Positions 35,605 to 46,075 of a stretch of DNA of 64,000 nucleotides are shown here, one piece after another. The notes beneath the pieces were generated by a model. The model worked only from the letters and a program-made list of their open reading frames with translations. It made no database searches and had not been told where the DNA came from. The position numbers and the translations under genes were made by a program. Position 1 is the stretch's first letter; every line of letters begins with the position of its first letter. The DNA comes from Wyeomyia smithii (lineage: Eukaryota > Arthropoda > Insecta > Diptera > Culicidae), in NCBI RefSeq assembly GCF_029784165.1, contig NC_073696.1:99998065-100062064 (forward strand), written 5' to 3'.

Positions 35605-36369
35605 TATTTGCTGTCAGCTGATTGTTGCGACGAGTGGTGTGCTAATTTTAATATAACACTTGCTTTGCTTGAAGCCTGGGGACATACCGATAGCAGAAGC
35701 ACGAGTTGCTGAATACGTTCAATCTGCTTAATATCGGTTTTCTGTACAGTTGCCATTGTTAGTTGTATTATTAGTTAGTTAGTGAGTTAGTAGTAGTAGT
35801 ATTAGTTAGTTATTTATTAAAATTATGAATTCGAACGTCCTAAGCAGATGAAGATTAGTGTCTTATTTTTCAAATAGGATTTTATGTGATGAATTAATTA
35901 TTTACTAGGTAATATTAATTTAGAATTTATATTGTGTGTTCTGCCATAAACGGAGACATCAACACTATCACATACATTTAACACTTTATTATATTAATAG
36001 TTTGTAGTTGCTTTTAAACAAAAAATGAATTGAAATAAAACTCAAACCTAATCTTACATTTATCTTTTACTGGCTATAATTGAGAATTGCAACGATTTTT
36101 TCGGAACTTATTCGACATATTTTGTAATGTTTACAAACTAGTAAGCATATGTACAGGGGTCAAAATAAGTAGGATAGGCAAGTGCCGGTAGGCATGACAA
36201 ACCTGCTAATTTTTGGATGGATTTGATAATTGGTTACCTGATACAAATGCTTATTTGCATCATTGGCATAGATGAAAAAAAAAACATTTCTAAAGTGAAT
36301 GTTTCATCAAGATCAGGAATCGGCAAAGGGCTCATCGAGAAATGGCTATTTCTCATCTGGAAATCCCAG

Positions 36370-36740
36370 AGGAACCTGTCTCAGGGAACATTTACGTTTC
36401 TGCATAAAAATATAGCGTGTGGCACCTATATCTCCAGGATTTTTCATCTGAAATCATTCAAAAGACATATTTTTAAATTTAGGCGTCATTGGCCACTTCC
36501 GGAACAAACTGGATGTCCCGAAGGAACTTGTAGTGCGAGAAATTACATTTCTGCAACAGGAATCATCCGAAAGACATATTTCTAAACACAGACTGCATTG
36601 GCCACTACCGGGACAATCTAAAAATGCCCCGGAGAAACCCGGAATAGAGACATTTCCATTTCTGCATCAAATATAGCGTGCGACACCTCTCTCTTCGAAT
36701 TATTAGGCATCTTCCAAAACATATATTTTTGATTATTGGT
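36370..36740 (+). repeat. ~150-bp tandem repeats, left arm
   Basis: Two and a half units run from AGGAACCTGTCTC..., each containing ACATTT(A/C)C(A/G)TTTCTGCA, a CACCTATATCT-like stretch and CATTGGCCACT(T/A)CCGG. A ~40-bp piece near 36557 present in the right arm is missing here. Confidence 0.7.
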
Positions 36741-36764
36741 AATGTTGGTCACTTTTGAAACAAT

Positions 36765-37077
36765 TTTTGATTCTTGAACTGTATTGTGAAATTTTTCTTA
36801 TCATCTGTTTTTTTCAATGAGGCAAACATTATTCCCGAATGGTGAAGGTTTTCTTTTTTTCAGGATGACAATGCTTCATAAAATTTTGGTGTGTTGAATC
36901 TTCCCTCAATGCTTTCGGATAATCGACCAACCAGCATATGCGTCCGCTTCACAACCGTATATATTCCCAACTGTCTACCCTGCTTCATTTCTTCCTTTAA
37001 ACCCCTTCCTAAGAGTCAAGCACTTTTCTTTTCCCTTCTTCATTTTTAATCTCTACAGTATAAAGAACACGACGAGG
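36765..37077. other. Unpaired loop of the foldback element
   Basis: This single-copy, pyrimidine-rich 313-bp segment lies between the two arms. It has no gene. Confidence 0.7.
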
Positions 37078-37109
37078 ATTGTTTCAAAAGTGACCAAAAC
37101 AACCAATAA

Positions 37110-37271
37110 GGGGCCATCCACATACCACGTGGACAGATTTTTAACGATTATTACCCCCCCCCCCCTCCCCCGTGGACAAATGCCCATATTAATTCTTTTT
37201 TTTTTGTAAGGACCGTGGACATTCCACAACCCCCCCCCCCCAAGCTGTCCACGTGGTATGTGGATGGCCCC
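37110..37271. mobile_element. 162-bp TAA-target MITE, GGGGCCATCCACATACCACG family
   Basis: Perfect ends GGGGCCATCCACATACCACG and complement with poly-C runs inside, flanked by TAA (37107-37109, 37272-37274). The left arm has the empty site (TTTTTGATTATTGG). A second copy is at 53373-53543. Confidence 0.92.
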
Positions 37272-37274
37272 TAA

Positions 37275-37690
37275 TCAGAAATATATGTTTTGGAAGGTGC
37301 CTAATAATTCTGAAGAGAGAGGTGTCGCACGCTATATTTGATGCAGAAATGGAAATGTCTCTATTCCGGGTTTCTCCGGGGCATTTTTAGATTGTTCCGG
37401 TAGTGGCCAATGCAGTCTGTGTTCAGAAATATGTCTTTTGGATGATTCCTGATAAAAAATCCTGAAGATAGAGGTGTCGCATGCTATATTTTGTTGTAGA
37501 AATGTAAATTCTCGCACTACGAGTTCCTTCGGGACATCCAGTTTGTTCCGGAAGTGGCCAATGACGCCTAAATTTAAAAATATGCCTCTTGAAAGATTCC
37601 AGATGAAAAATCCTGGAGATATAGGTGTCACACGCTGTATTTTTATGCAGAAACGTAAATGTTCCCTGAGACAGGTTCCTCTGGGGATTT
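37275..37690 (-). repeat. ~150-bp tandem repeats, right arm
   Basis: This is the mirror image of 36370-36740 and keeps the ~40-bp segment that the left arm lacks. The long frames on this strand are open because the unit lacks stops in two frames, not because of a recognisable protein. Confidence 0.7.
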
Positions 37691-38335
37691 CCAGATGAGA
37701 AATAGCCATTTCTCGATGAGCCCTTTGCCGATTCCTGATCTTGATGAAACATTCACTTTAGAATTTTTTTTTTCATCTATGCCAATGATGCAAATAAGCA
37801 TTTTTATCAGGTAACCAATTATCAAATCCATCCCAAAATTAGCAGGTTTGTCATGCCTACCGGCACTTGCCTATCCTACTTATTTTGACCCCTGTACATA
37901 TGCTTACTAGTTTGTAAACATTACAAAATATGTCGAATTAGTTCCGAAAAAATCGTTGCAATTCTCAATTATACCAAGTAAAAGATAAATGTAAGAATAG
38001 GTTTGAGTTTTATTTCAATTCATTTTTTGTTTAAAAGCAACTACAAACTATTAATATAATAAAGTGTTAAATGTATGTGATAGTGTTGATGTCTCCGTTT
38101 ATGGCAGAACACACAATATAAATTCTAAATTAATATTACCTAGTAAATAATTAATTCATCACATAAAATCCTATTTGAAAAATAAGACACTAATCTTCAT
38201 CTGCTTGGGACGTTCGAATACATAATTTTAATAAATAACTAACTAATACTACTACTACTAACTCACTAACTAACTAATAATACAACTAACAATGGCAACT
38301 GTACAGAAAACCGATATTAAGCAGATTGAACGTAT

Positions 38336-39233
38336 TCAGCAACTCGTGCTTCTGCTATCGGTATGTCCCCAGGCTTCAAGCAAAGCAAGTGTTATATTAA
38401 AATTAGCACACCACTCGTCGCAACAATCAGCTGACAGCAAATACAGCAACTGTTCGCTAACTGGGCGACGAGCACTTCCCAGTTATTGAAATCAGCTCGC
38501 TAACTGGGATATCATCTCAACGCCGAGGGGGAGTTCGATAGATAACGCTGCTTCGCGACAACTTCATAAAAGGCTTTCGTTCTCAAATTGTTCACCAAAT
38601 AGAGAAGCCACAACTGCAAACTTATCTCTCGAATAAAGCTTTTAAACATTTATCAGCTAAATTATTGTTTTTGTATTTTAAATATGCTCGATAAGAGAAA
38701 CTTTAATTTTTCAGTTTTCGCTCCCAATCCACATGCCCCCTGTTCGTTTAGATATTTGACGTTTGTTGTCTTTTTAACTGGGAATCCTCCCAGTTAGCGA
38801 GCGCCCAGTTAAAAAGAAGCCCAGTTAAAGTGTGCCCAGTTAGCGAATAGTTACTGTACCTGTAAAAATATAGGTCGACGTATTAGTATCCGGTGAAAGC
38901 CATATATTTACGAAAACCTACCGCTGAATAGCAGTATTGCCTTGCTTTGCTAGCACCCGCGATTCAACATCATCCGGCGGTGCTGGACGTCGAAATTGTA
39001 ATAATAATTTGTTCAATCGAGAGCATACCAGTCTGGGTGCACTTCTGCAAATTCATGCTCCCGATCGGAGGCTTACATTTTTCATCATCAGGATAGGTCC
39101 AATAGCGAAGGACATGACCATGCAGCCGATACCAGTGCCGATGCCGTGCTCCGATCCCGGATTCATCCTCGAACATCGTCGATACCTTCCAGAGGACGAC
39201 TGGATTTTGTGTCCAATTTGATCGCTGGATTTC
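38336..39233 (-). pseudogene. Captured anillin (scraps)-like PH-domain exons, right foldback arm
   Basis: This is the more complete of the two captured copies. The minus-strand frame reads MFEDESGIGARHRHW, RLHGHVLRYWTYPDDEKCK, PPIGSMNLQKC. After a +1 frameshift near QTGMLS it continues with LLLQFRRPAPPDDVESLVL and AKQGNTAIQR. The intron is 38921-38860 (62 bp, GT...AG) and the second exon starts at 38859, is interrupted by a MITE (38444-38856), then reads YLLSADCCDEWC to a TGA at 38338-38336. The frameshift and the conserved Trp-to-Arg change (GAWHRRW to GARHRHW) are shared by both arms. An anillin PH fragment with an intron points to DNA-level capture. It has no intact product. Confidence 0.82.
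38444..38856. mobile_element. 413-bp MITE, CAGTAACTGTTCGCTAACTG family, right arm
   Basis: This is the mirror copy of 35192-35604, at the same position within the captured exon and flanked by TA. Confidence 0.9.
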
Positions 39234-40269
39234 CTACGTGCAAGTGAATCAGCATCACAAAACAAACACTACGCGAACACGACAAAAACCCGCAAACGCA
39301 GCAGCAAAAAAGCTGAGTCTGACCGTTTGACTATATTCCTCCGGAGAGGCACGATCGCTCAAGTTTTTTTCACTTGCACTGGAACTATTTCTAACAAACG
39401 AAACACAGATTTATAAAAACAAGTTCCTAGCGCACGATCAAAACAAAACTTCTTTTTTTTTCCTTCCCGTTCCCGTTGGTCGAAATTTGACATTGCCAAG
39501 CAGCGTTGCCGGTGCAATTAATGTTTTGACTGGCTGTCGTGTATGCCAAAAAGAGAAGCACACATTTTTATTCGATAAGTCTCTATATGTGACTTTCTGT
39601 AGGTGTGAAGAGGCACGTTTGCCTTCGCCATGTCAATGACAGCAGTCGCCAACCGTTGGGAACGGTTGGCGGCCAAAATAGAAATAATTCTATTTTTTAC
39701 AACAACAACAAGCGACGGTCGACCGCTGTGCTCTGATTGGTCGAAAAAGAACGGAACGGTAGCGGTCAACCGCTACAACGGTTAGTCTGATACAGGCTTA
39801 ACGGCACGTCTCGCAAAAAACTTTTCTACGACATCGCAGTACACCTTCATCGTGCGCGGTAAACAAATAACAAATGACAGCAAGTCGTATAGCCTATATA
39901 TGAGGCAAGACTGCTGAGCCGAAGAAAAAAAAACCCCGATATCAATACACGGTCGATTTCCGATGCATATGAGGCTAAAGCTGACACCAACACCAATACA
40001 CAGTATGCACAACGATGAAATGTTGTATTCGAACTTATTGAACACCCTGTATTTTGGTTAGTAAACGGCTGGGCAGTGCGTACCAGCAGTACACCCGTAC
40101 TAGTTGGCATAAAATAGACCCCGGTGTGGTCCAAAGTCCTCGCAACTCCTATTCCTGTTTCCACCTGGCACCGACTGGGATACGAGCAACCAAGGGAAGA
40201 TCGGTGAACTGGTGAGGACTATGCCGTATGCTGACAGGAAATGGTGAGCTGTTCTCGTAGGAGGGAAGC

Positions 40270-42475
40270 TTGCCTAAGTGTCTATTCTTTATGTTATGGG
40301 TGGCTTAAACAGCGGACGGCTGAATTATGAAATGCTGTATCTCGTGAGCTACACCCAAGTCGGCAGCCCCGTCGCGAGACTAGGCATCCACAGCCCTAGT
40401 AAGGTAACATGGCGAAAAAACAAAAATAATGCGAACAATCAACAATTGAATACAAACCGGAACAATCGGCAACGACCTAGGCGACGAAATAAGGACGGCG
40501 ATTGGAAGCTCGGTACATGAAACTGTAGATCGCTGAACACCCCGGGTGGCGACAGGATTCTGGGGAGAAGGTACGGAGGGTTTGTGGCCGTAGTACTGTG
40601 TCCTACCAGAGCGGCGGTACAGCCGATGAGCTGGTACCGGCTTTATAGTGCTGGGCAGGATGCAGAGTTGTGTGATCAAATGGCAAACGAGAATAACAGG
40701 CCGGTTCTACAACTACACTATCATCAATGTGCACTGTCATCACGAAGGAAGACCCGATGCAGAGCAAGAAGCGTTCTGCGCACAGCTGGAGAATCTCTAT
40801 GATATGAGGACTGGCAGTCTGACATCACCGAGCCCCTCGGCTCATCATCAAGCAAATCCGGGACTTCCAGGCTGCGCAACAGCTCAAAGCGGTACTACCC
40901 ACGGCGGAGTGGCTTGGAGCATCGCCTCTCAAGGACAGCTGGTTCAACATTCGCACAGCTATCGAGGAGACCGCAGAAACGATTGGTGTGACGGAAAGTG
41001 CGAGGCAGCGATGAATGAGAAGAACCGGATATGGGCGCTAAACCTGGGCAGGTCAGCACAAGAGAACAAGGTCAATTACAAACGGGCACAGAACGACATA
41101 AGCACGATTCTCAGACGAAAGAAGTTCCAGTAAGAGGATCGTGAACCTGAGGAGCTGGAGCAGCTGTTCCGTGCCAGTGATACGCGGAGGTTCGGAGAGG
41201 AGGTGTACCAGTCTCGCAGAGGCTATGTGCCGCAAGTCGACATGTTCAACGAGGCGGATGGGAACCTTGTCACGGATGCCAGCGAGGTGGTCGACAGGTG
41301 GAAGGAGTACTGTGATGGGCAACTGAATTGCGATACAATAAACAGAGAAGAGCAGGAACTGCACCACCAGCCCCCGATGTGAGATTGGCAAGCTGAAGAA
41401 CTACAGAGCCGCAAGCAAAGACGGACTGCCGAGCGAGCTTTTCAAACATAGAAGAAAGGCGCTGGCTAGAGCGCGACAATGGGTCATTTCCAGGATTTAG
41501 GAGGGGGAAGATTGGATGGAGGGAGTCGTATGCCCCATCTAAAAGAAGGGCGACAAGCTAGAGTGCTGCAACTACCGCGGTATCTTGCTTATCAATGCCG
41601 TCTACAAAATATTCTCACAGATGCTGTTTCGTTGTCCATCACCTTAATTCAGAAGCGGTCTTCATGGGAGCCCGTGCCACCACGAATCAGATCTACTCAA
41701 TACGACAGAGCTTACAAAAATATCGCGAGTACAACGTGCCCACATATCACAACTTCATCGACTTCACAGCGGCCTATGATATAGTCGATCGAGAACAGCT
41801 ATGGCAGATCATGCACGATAATGGATTTCCGGATAAACTGACTCGATTGATCAAGACCACCATGGCACAAGTGATATGCTTCGTGCGTATTTCAGGGATA
41901 CTCTCGAACCTTTTTGAATCGCGCAGAGAGTTACGACAAGGTGGTGGACTTTCCTGACTACTGTTTAACATCGCCCTTGAGGGTGTGATCCGGAGGGCGG
42001 GCATCGACACGAGGGGCACAATAAGATAAGACCGGTAGTCCTCTACGGAATCGAGACAACAACGCTTCTCGCGGAGGACCTAAACGCTCTTGAAGTTTTC
42101 GGAAGGACGGCGAACTATCTACGGTGGAGTACATCAGACGGACGACGAAGAATGACGACGGCGTATGAACCATGAGCTGCAGGCGCTGCTTGGAGAGAAC
42201 CCCATTGCACACCTGGCGAAAGTCAATAGACAGTCACGTCGTATGAATGCCGATCGACAACCCTGTGAAATCACTTTACTTAAGCAACCCTGCCGGGACC
42301 AGAAATGAAGGGGCGCAGCGTGCACGATGGCTCGACCAGATCGAAGACGACTTGCGGTCGATGAGACGCCCGAGGAACTGTCGAAACACAGCCCGAAACC
42401 AACCAACATGGCGAAGACTTCTTGATACAGCACAAGCCACCGGTTCTCGTCTGATTGGTAGGGTAAGTTGGTATT
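40270..42475 (+). mobile_element. RTE-clade non-LTR retrotransposon, decayed copy
   Basis: The order of remnants is an endonuclease start (DWKLGT then a stop, NCRSL), RVLRTAGESL-type scraps, PDVRLASZ-free reverse transcriptase pieces (PSELFK-like region near 41430; GARATTNQIYSIRQSLQKY), FIDFTAAYDIVDREQLWQI, GFPDKLTRLIKTTM and LLFNIALEGVIRRAGI. A deletion near 42025 removes the YADD box and joins to RPVVLYGIETTTLLAEDL. The tail RARWLDQIEDDL is typical of RTE 3' regions and ends near GGTAGGGTAAG. A better copy is at 60583-63535. Many stops; inactive. Confidence 0.85.
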
Positions 42476-43868
42476 ATATTTCTGGTGGTGAAAATCTGTG
42501 CAGATTTCCCATAAATAAATTAAAAATTGTATATAAACCCGCAATAAAGTTCATCGGCATTTACCAATAGTAATCCGTTACAAGCTTAAATTTATGGTAT
42601 GTTGATAGGTACAATTTTTGGTGATAGAGAAACCAGGTTGGTCGATTTTATTAGGTGTACTTTTAATAGAATTTTAATAGCAGCGTGATACACTGTTTCT
42701 GTTTACGAAGTAGATGAAATGTCCACATTTATTCACAACATTTTGACAATAATTTCTAATTTTACTTGACGTAAGGGAATTTTGACAACATTGAACGACG
42801 TAAACACTATAACGTATAGAACATACCGGTTTTCAATCTAAAGAATCTGTCACATGAATTTGACGTAAATAACGCAGCAGATTAAATATATAAATACATT
42901 ATAAATTAAAAATAGTTAAATAAATGATAAATTTTTGAATTGCATCAATTCCGAATTTCTGTTTTATTGTTGTTATATCGGACAAGAATCCCTACCTATT
43001 TGTACTTTTTAACACACCAATCTGTAATTTGTACGAAAAAGTGCATGGAAACTAAGATCCATCACAATATTGTCAAGTAGGCAATATTAAGTATAAAAAC
43101 ACATAAAATGCTCCATTGAAATCAGCAGTAGATTTTTAATTTATTTTTAATTTCCTCATAACAACGGCCATAAACTTGTAACTTTGAATCAAAAAGTATC
43201 GATCCAGTCATTTTTGTTCTCAAACTTTGGCAATTACCAAGGAAAGCGTTCGGTAGCTCGTCGCTATCAGAATAACGGCATTAGTGAAAGATTAGGAATA
43301 AATTGGTACTTTCCAACAGGTAAATTAGTTGTCAAAATTATCTACCACAAACTTAATGAGCTTAATATCTGCTATGTAATTCACAGCTTTTATGCTGTAC
43401 GTAACACGACAGCCATTTTCATGTCACGCAACTTTTCATCGCAATCAGAGCGAACAAATAAGAATCGTAATGTAGGCTTGCAAATATGACAAAAATAGAA
43501 TATGCATTGTCTATTGTATTGTACAGTTATCACGTTCTTTGTAGATGTATTGTACAAGGACTACAAGGAGAATGATTGAAGAACGTGAACACCTCTGGAA
43601 AATAAATATCTCATCTGCATTAGTTATCGTTCCGAGAAAGGACACATCCCTGCTGTTCGAATCATTAGCATCAAAATAGCCCACGTGGGAGCTTTTCCCT
43701 TTTACTTTTTCCACCTTTCGCTATCGCTATTTCGGTTGAATATTGGCTGTACGTGAAGGACAACCCTCACAGGTCAAGTACAAACTATATTATATTTCTA
43801 GTTTCTATTTGTCGCTGGAGGTTGAATGCTTTCATTGACGATCCCCAGGGTAATCAGTGTACACTTAC
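42476..43868. other. Intron sequence, no gene seen
   Basis: AT-rich. The 101-codon frame at 43184-43489 has no recognisable domain and is not called. Confidence 0.45.
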
Positions 43869-44006
43869 CTGCCAACCTTGAAGCAGTAGACTCCGATCGA
43901 CTGCCCGCAGCCACATCACGGCGTCACCTGCTTGAAAATCTCGCAACTTTCGGCACCGGTCATGGAGGAACATACCCAAACATTTCAGCAGTTCCGAAGT
44001 TGAGGC
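43869..44006 (-). CDS. Cdk5alpha: Cdk5 activator (p35-type), upstream exon of the conserved domain
   Basis: This 138-bp exon (46 codons, phase 0 at both ends) lies between an AG acceptor (44008-44007, after CCACCACAC) and a strong donor AG|GTAAGT (from 43868). It reads ASTSELLKCLGMFL, RCRKLRDFQAGDAVMWL and RAVDRSLLLQGWQ. Human p35 has STSELLRCLG and WLRSVDRSLLLQGWQ at the start of the Cdk5-binding domain. It joins directly to DVAFINPANVVF of the exon at 22620, across a 21.2-kb intron. The variable N-terminal exon, with the start codon, was searched for by eye to 64000 and not found. Confidence 0.94.
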
Positions 44007-44008
44007 CT

Positions 44009-45982
44009 GTGTGGTGGGTGAAAAGAAAATACGTTTGTTAGTGAAATGTTATCAACAATTTTTCAATGGTACACAGCTTAAAATGGGTGAAGTTGCGTGG
44101 CAAAACTGAAACAAATTAATATACCAAAGCAATTACACACCCTCTTCAGTCGAACGGCAAGTATGATTGCGAGTGACGGTTTCGTTGTTCTTGGTACATG
44201 TCTCTTACATAGGGATAATGACCAGCTCCTAGGTATCCTGCAGGTATAGCTATAGAGGAGTAATATTTCTATAATGCTTGTTATTAAGCAACACGTTACT
44301 GACCGACATGCAAGATTCAAATTACTCTTCCCTGCTGCTATAAGTGGCTAGTAAAGCAATACTTTATGATGATATCATCCAATTTGAGTTGGTTTCACCG
44401 GATGTGGTGGTCAATGTTACTTGAAGTAACAACAGAATTATTTGGGTTTTGCGGAATTTCTGTTTTCACCACACAATATTGTTTCTGTAATCTCTCGTTC
44501 ACATAGTCAGAAATGTGTTTCCATCGAGCTCTTCGCAGTCAGAGTGGTAGATAACATTAAGAGAGAGGGCGATGAAAAATAACTTAACTAACTAACCTCA
44601 GATTTTCATGTGGCCCACCGCGCGTTGTAAAGATGAAACCAGTTGCCCTGGTTCAACTGCTCTTGTAATCTCGCAGTGAGAGCTTCAACCCGGCATTCGT
44701 TCTATCTCCATCGGGGGTGATGTTTTCGCATTCAGCAATCTAAAAATAGTCTCTACCTGTTCATGGAAACTGTAATGTTATTTTCGGTGCTCTCGCAGAC
44801 AGCCACCCTACGGAATGTTCAACAAATGGGCTTATCGAATTACATCAGTAGCTCTGAATTGGTTTAATCTGGCAAGTAACCTGGAACGCTCTGAATTTGC
44901 AGATAACTACGAACGGAGAAACACTCCAACTGCACAGTACGAATATTGATGTGGCCTTGAATGCTTCGTTTCGTAGTTCACAAGGATTACACCCGCGATA
45001 ACGAAACAGTTATGAAGCTCGATGATTTACAAAAAGGAATCGTTGCAAGCAAAGGAAAAAATAAAAAAAAGAGAGATTTCTCAGATAATCCAAAAGCTAG
45101 AAATGCAATCATTTTTTTGTGCAATGCGAGCAGAAAATCGCACTGCATATAAATCGAAGAAAATTCCAGGTGCTCTCGTTTGTTTGTTATACAACATCGA
45201 TAGCAACAATACATCCTGCCAGAGAGCTCAGCATGTTAGGTAAACCATCCGGGGCTTCTGATTGGGCGGACATATCGAAGACAAATGCTTCGATACAAAA
45301 TCGCATCATATACCGGAATCGATAGGTAATCAATCAAACGTCGTTCCGTGGTGGACGGGGAATTAACGTAATGCTGATTATAGCAGAAACCATGCGATAA
45401 CCAATGCCTAGGATAGTATTCATCAAGAAGGGAAATCGGGGAAAAGCACCATTAATCATTCTAATGTTTTAATTTCACAATGGTCCGTAGTAGTTTGGCT
45501 TGTCTTCTGCCAGCACGGTTTTTGTTTCGTGAATAATTGCCATGACGGCATGCCAAACCTTGCACACGGGCTAATTAAATTTTATGTTGAGTATGTTAGC
45601 AATCTTTGACATATTTGTCACTTTTTAATCTTATTAATGTTCACAAAAAAAAAGAGTTTCAAAAAGTTGAACACTAATAATGTCATTTCTGTAGATTTGT
45701 AAGATGTGCTCAGACACTCGTTTAATCTAGTAATCGTGGAAAAAATATGTCTACAACAACGTGGTTTGTTGTCCTACATGTTGTAATAAAACCCATTGCG
45801 TGTATAAAACATTTCACAAGCCAACACTTACCGTAGGAGATGAAATATTTCACTACCACGTTTTGGCCAAACAATATCGGGCACACATCAGACAGACCAA
45901 TCATGTTTTGGTATCATGTTTAGATTTAGTCGTACTTGACCAGCAATCACGTAATCGTCACGTTCGAGCTGCCCACTGTGAG
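44009..45982. other. Non-coding stretch between the Cdk5 activator exon and the odorant-binding protein gene
   Basis: No gene or bounded element is recognised. Short frames at 44961-45325 overlap in several phases and are not called. A TATAAA at 45803-45808 is an alternative, more distant TATA box for the gene to the right. Confidence 0.5.
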
Positions 45983-46020
45983 ATAATAAAACAGCGCCGC
46001 AGCAGCGGCAATGCATCAGT
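45983..46020 (+). promoter_or_regulatory. Predicted core promoter of the odorant-binding protein gene
   Basis: A TATA-like ATAATAAA (45983-45990) stands about 33 bp before the arthropod initiator TCAGT (46016-46020, +1 at about 46018). This leaves a 5' leader of about 58 bp before the ATG at 46076. Spacing and both motifs agree, but no experimental start is known. Confidence 0.5.
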
Positions 46021-46075
46021 GGATATCTACCGAGAAAGAATCAATTGCTGTCTCATTGCACACCGCCAGTAAGCG

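Larger units (their letters stand above)
33665..35712 (+). pseudogene. Captured anillin (scraps)-like PH-domain exons, left foldback arm
   Basis: Anillin scaffolds actin, septin and myosin at the cytokinetic ring; its C-terminal PH domain targets membrane and septins. Here PVVLWKVSTMFEDESGIGAR leads into HRHWYRLHG, then after a deletion and a frameshift QFRRPAPPDDVESLVL and AKQGNTAIQR. A 62-bp intron (35127-35188, GT...AG) follows, then YLLSADCCDEWC and NFNITLALLEAWG to a TGA at 35710-35712. This order matches the anillin PH domain (FEDxSGxGAWHRRW ... YPDDEKxxxPIGxINL ... LLSADTK). In this arm about 75 bp with the YPDDEK motif are deleted at 33768 between TGCA repeats. MITEs at 33898-35117 and 35192-35604 interrupt it. 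Non-functional. Confidence 0.8.
33104..39798. mobile_element. 6.7-kb foldback element, TSD TAA, carrying a captured anillin-like gene piece in each arm
   Basis: The arms 33104-36764 and 37078-39798 are reverse complements almost throughout, separated by a 313-bp loop. The outer ends are AGCCTGTATCAGA and its complement, flanked by TAA (33101-33103, 39799-39801), a PIF/Harbinger-type target. A subterminal perfect palindrome (GCCAACCGTT, one spacer, AACGGTTGGC) lies in both arms near 33230 and 39660. Each arm holds promoter-like sequence, two anillin PH-domain exons with their intron, a 413-bp MITE and ~150-bp tandem repeats. No transposase is present, so it must be mobilised in trans. It sits inside the mariner-like remnant within the Cdk5 activator intron. 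Confidence 0.85.
32224..40050 (-). mobile_element. Mariner-like (DD37D-like) element remnant, split by the foldback element
   Basis: The ends ACAGGGTGTTCAATAATTTC (left) and ACAGGGTGTTCAATAAGTTC (inward from 40050) are inverted repeats. On the minus strand, coding remnants run from about 40045 to 39799 and continue from 33103 to about 32480 after the insertion. They include IEKTAPYMDASIVTAHT, DLGYKPYKKHKI and LQQDDVPARTANTFQ followed by CRENLTDFL. Stops and frameshifts are frequent. The final catalytic Asp region (NPLD) reads NPLY. No clear TA duplication remains. Confidence 0.7.

Noticed and set aside
35559..35756. 65-codon frame (MATVQKTDIKQIERIQQ...) present in both foldback arms
   Set aside because: It lies antisense to the captured anillin second exon and runs into the MITE; its duplication simply reflects the inverted arms.
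37332..37752. Long overlapping minus-strand frames of 109-125 codons
   Set aside because: They cross ~150-bp tandem repeats lacking stops in two frames; no domain is visible in either phase.
43184..43489. 101-codon frame as a gene
   Set aside because: It has no recognisable motif and lies in intronic AT-rich sequence; composition looks random.
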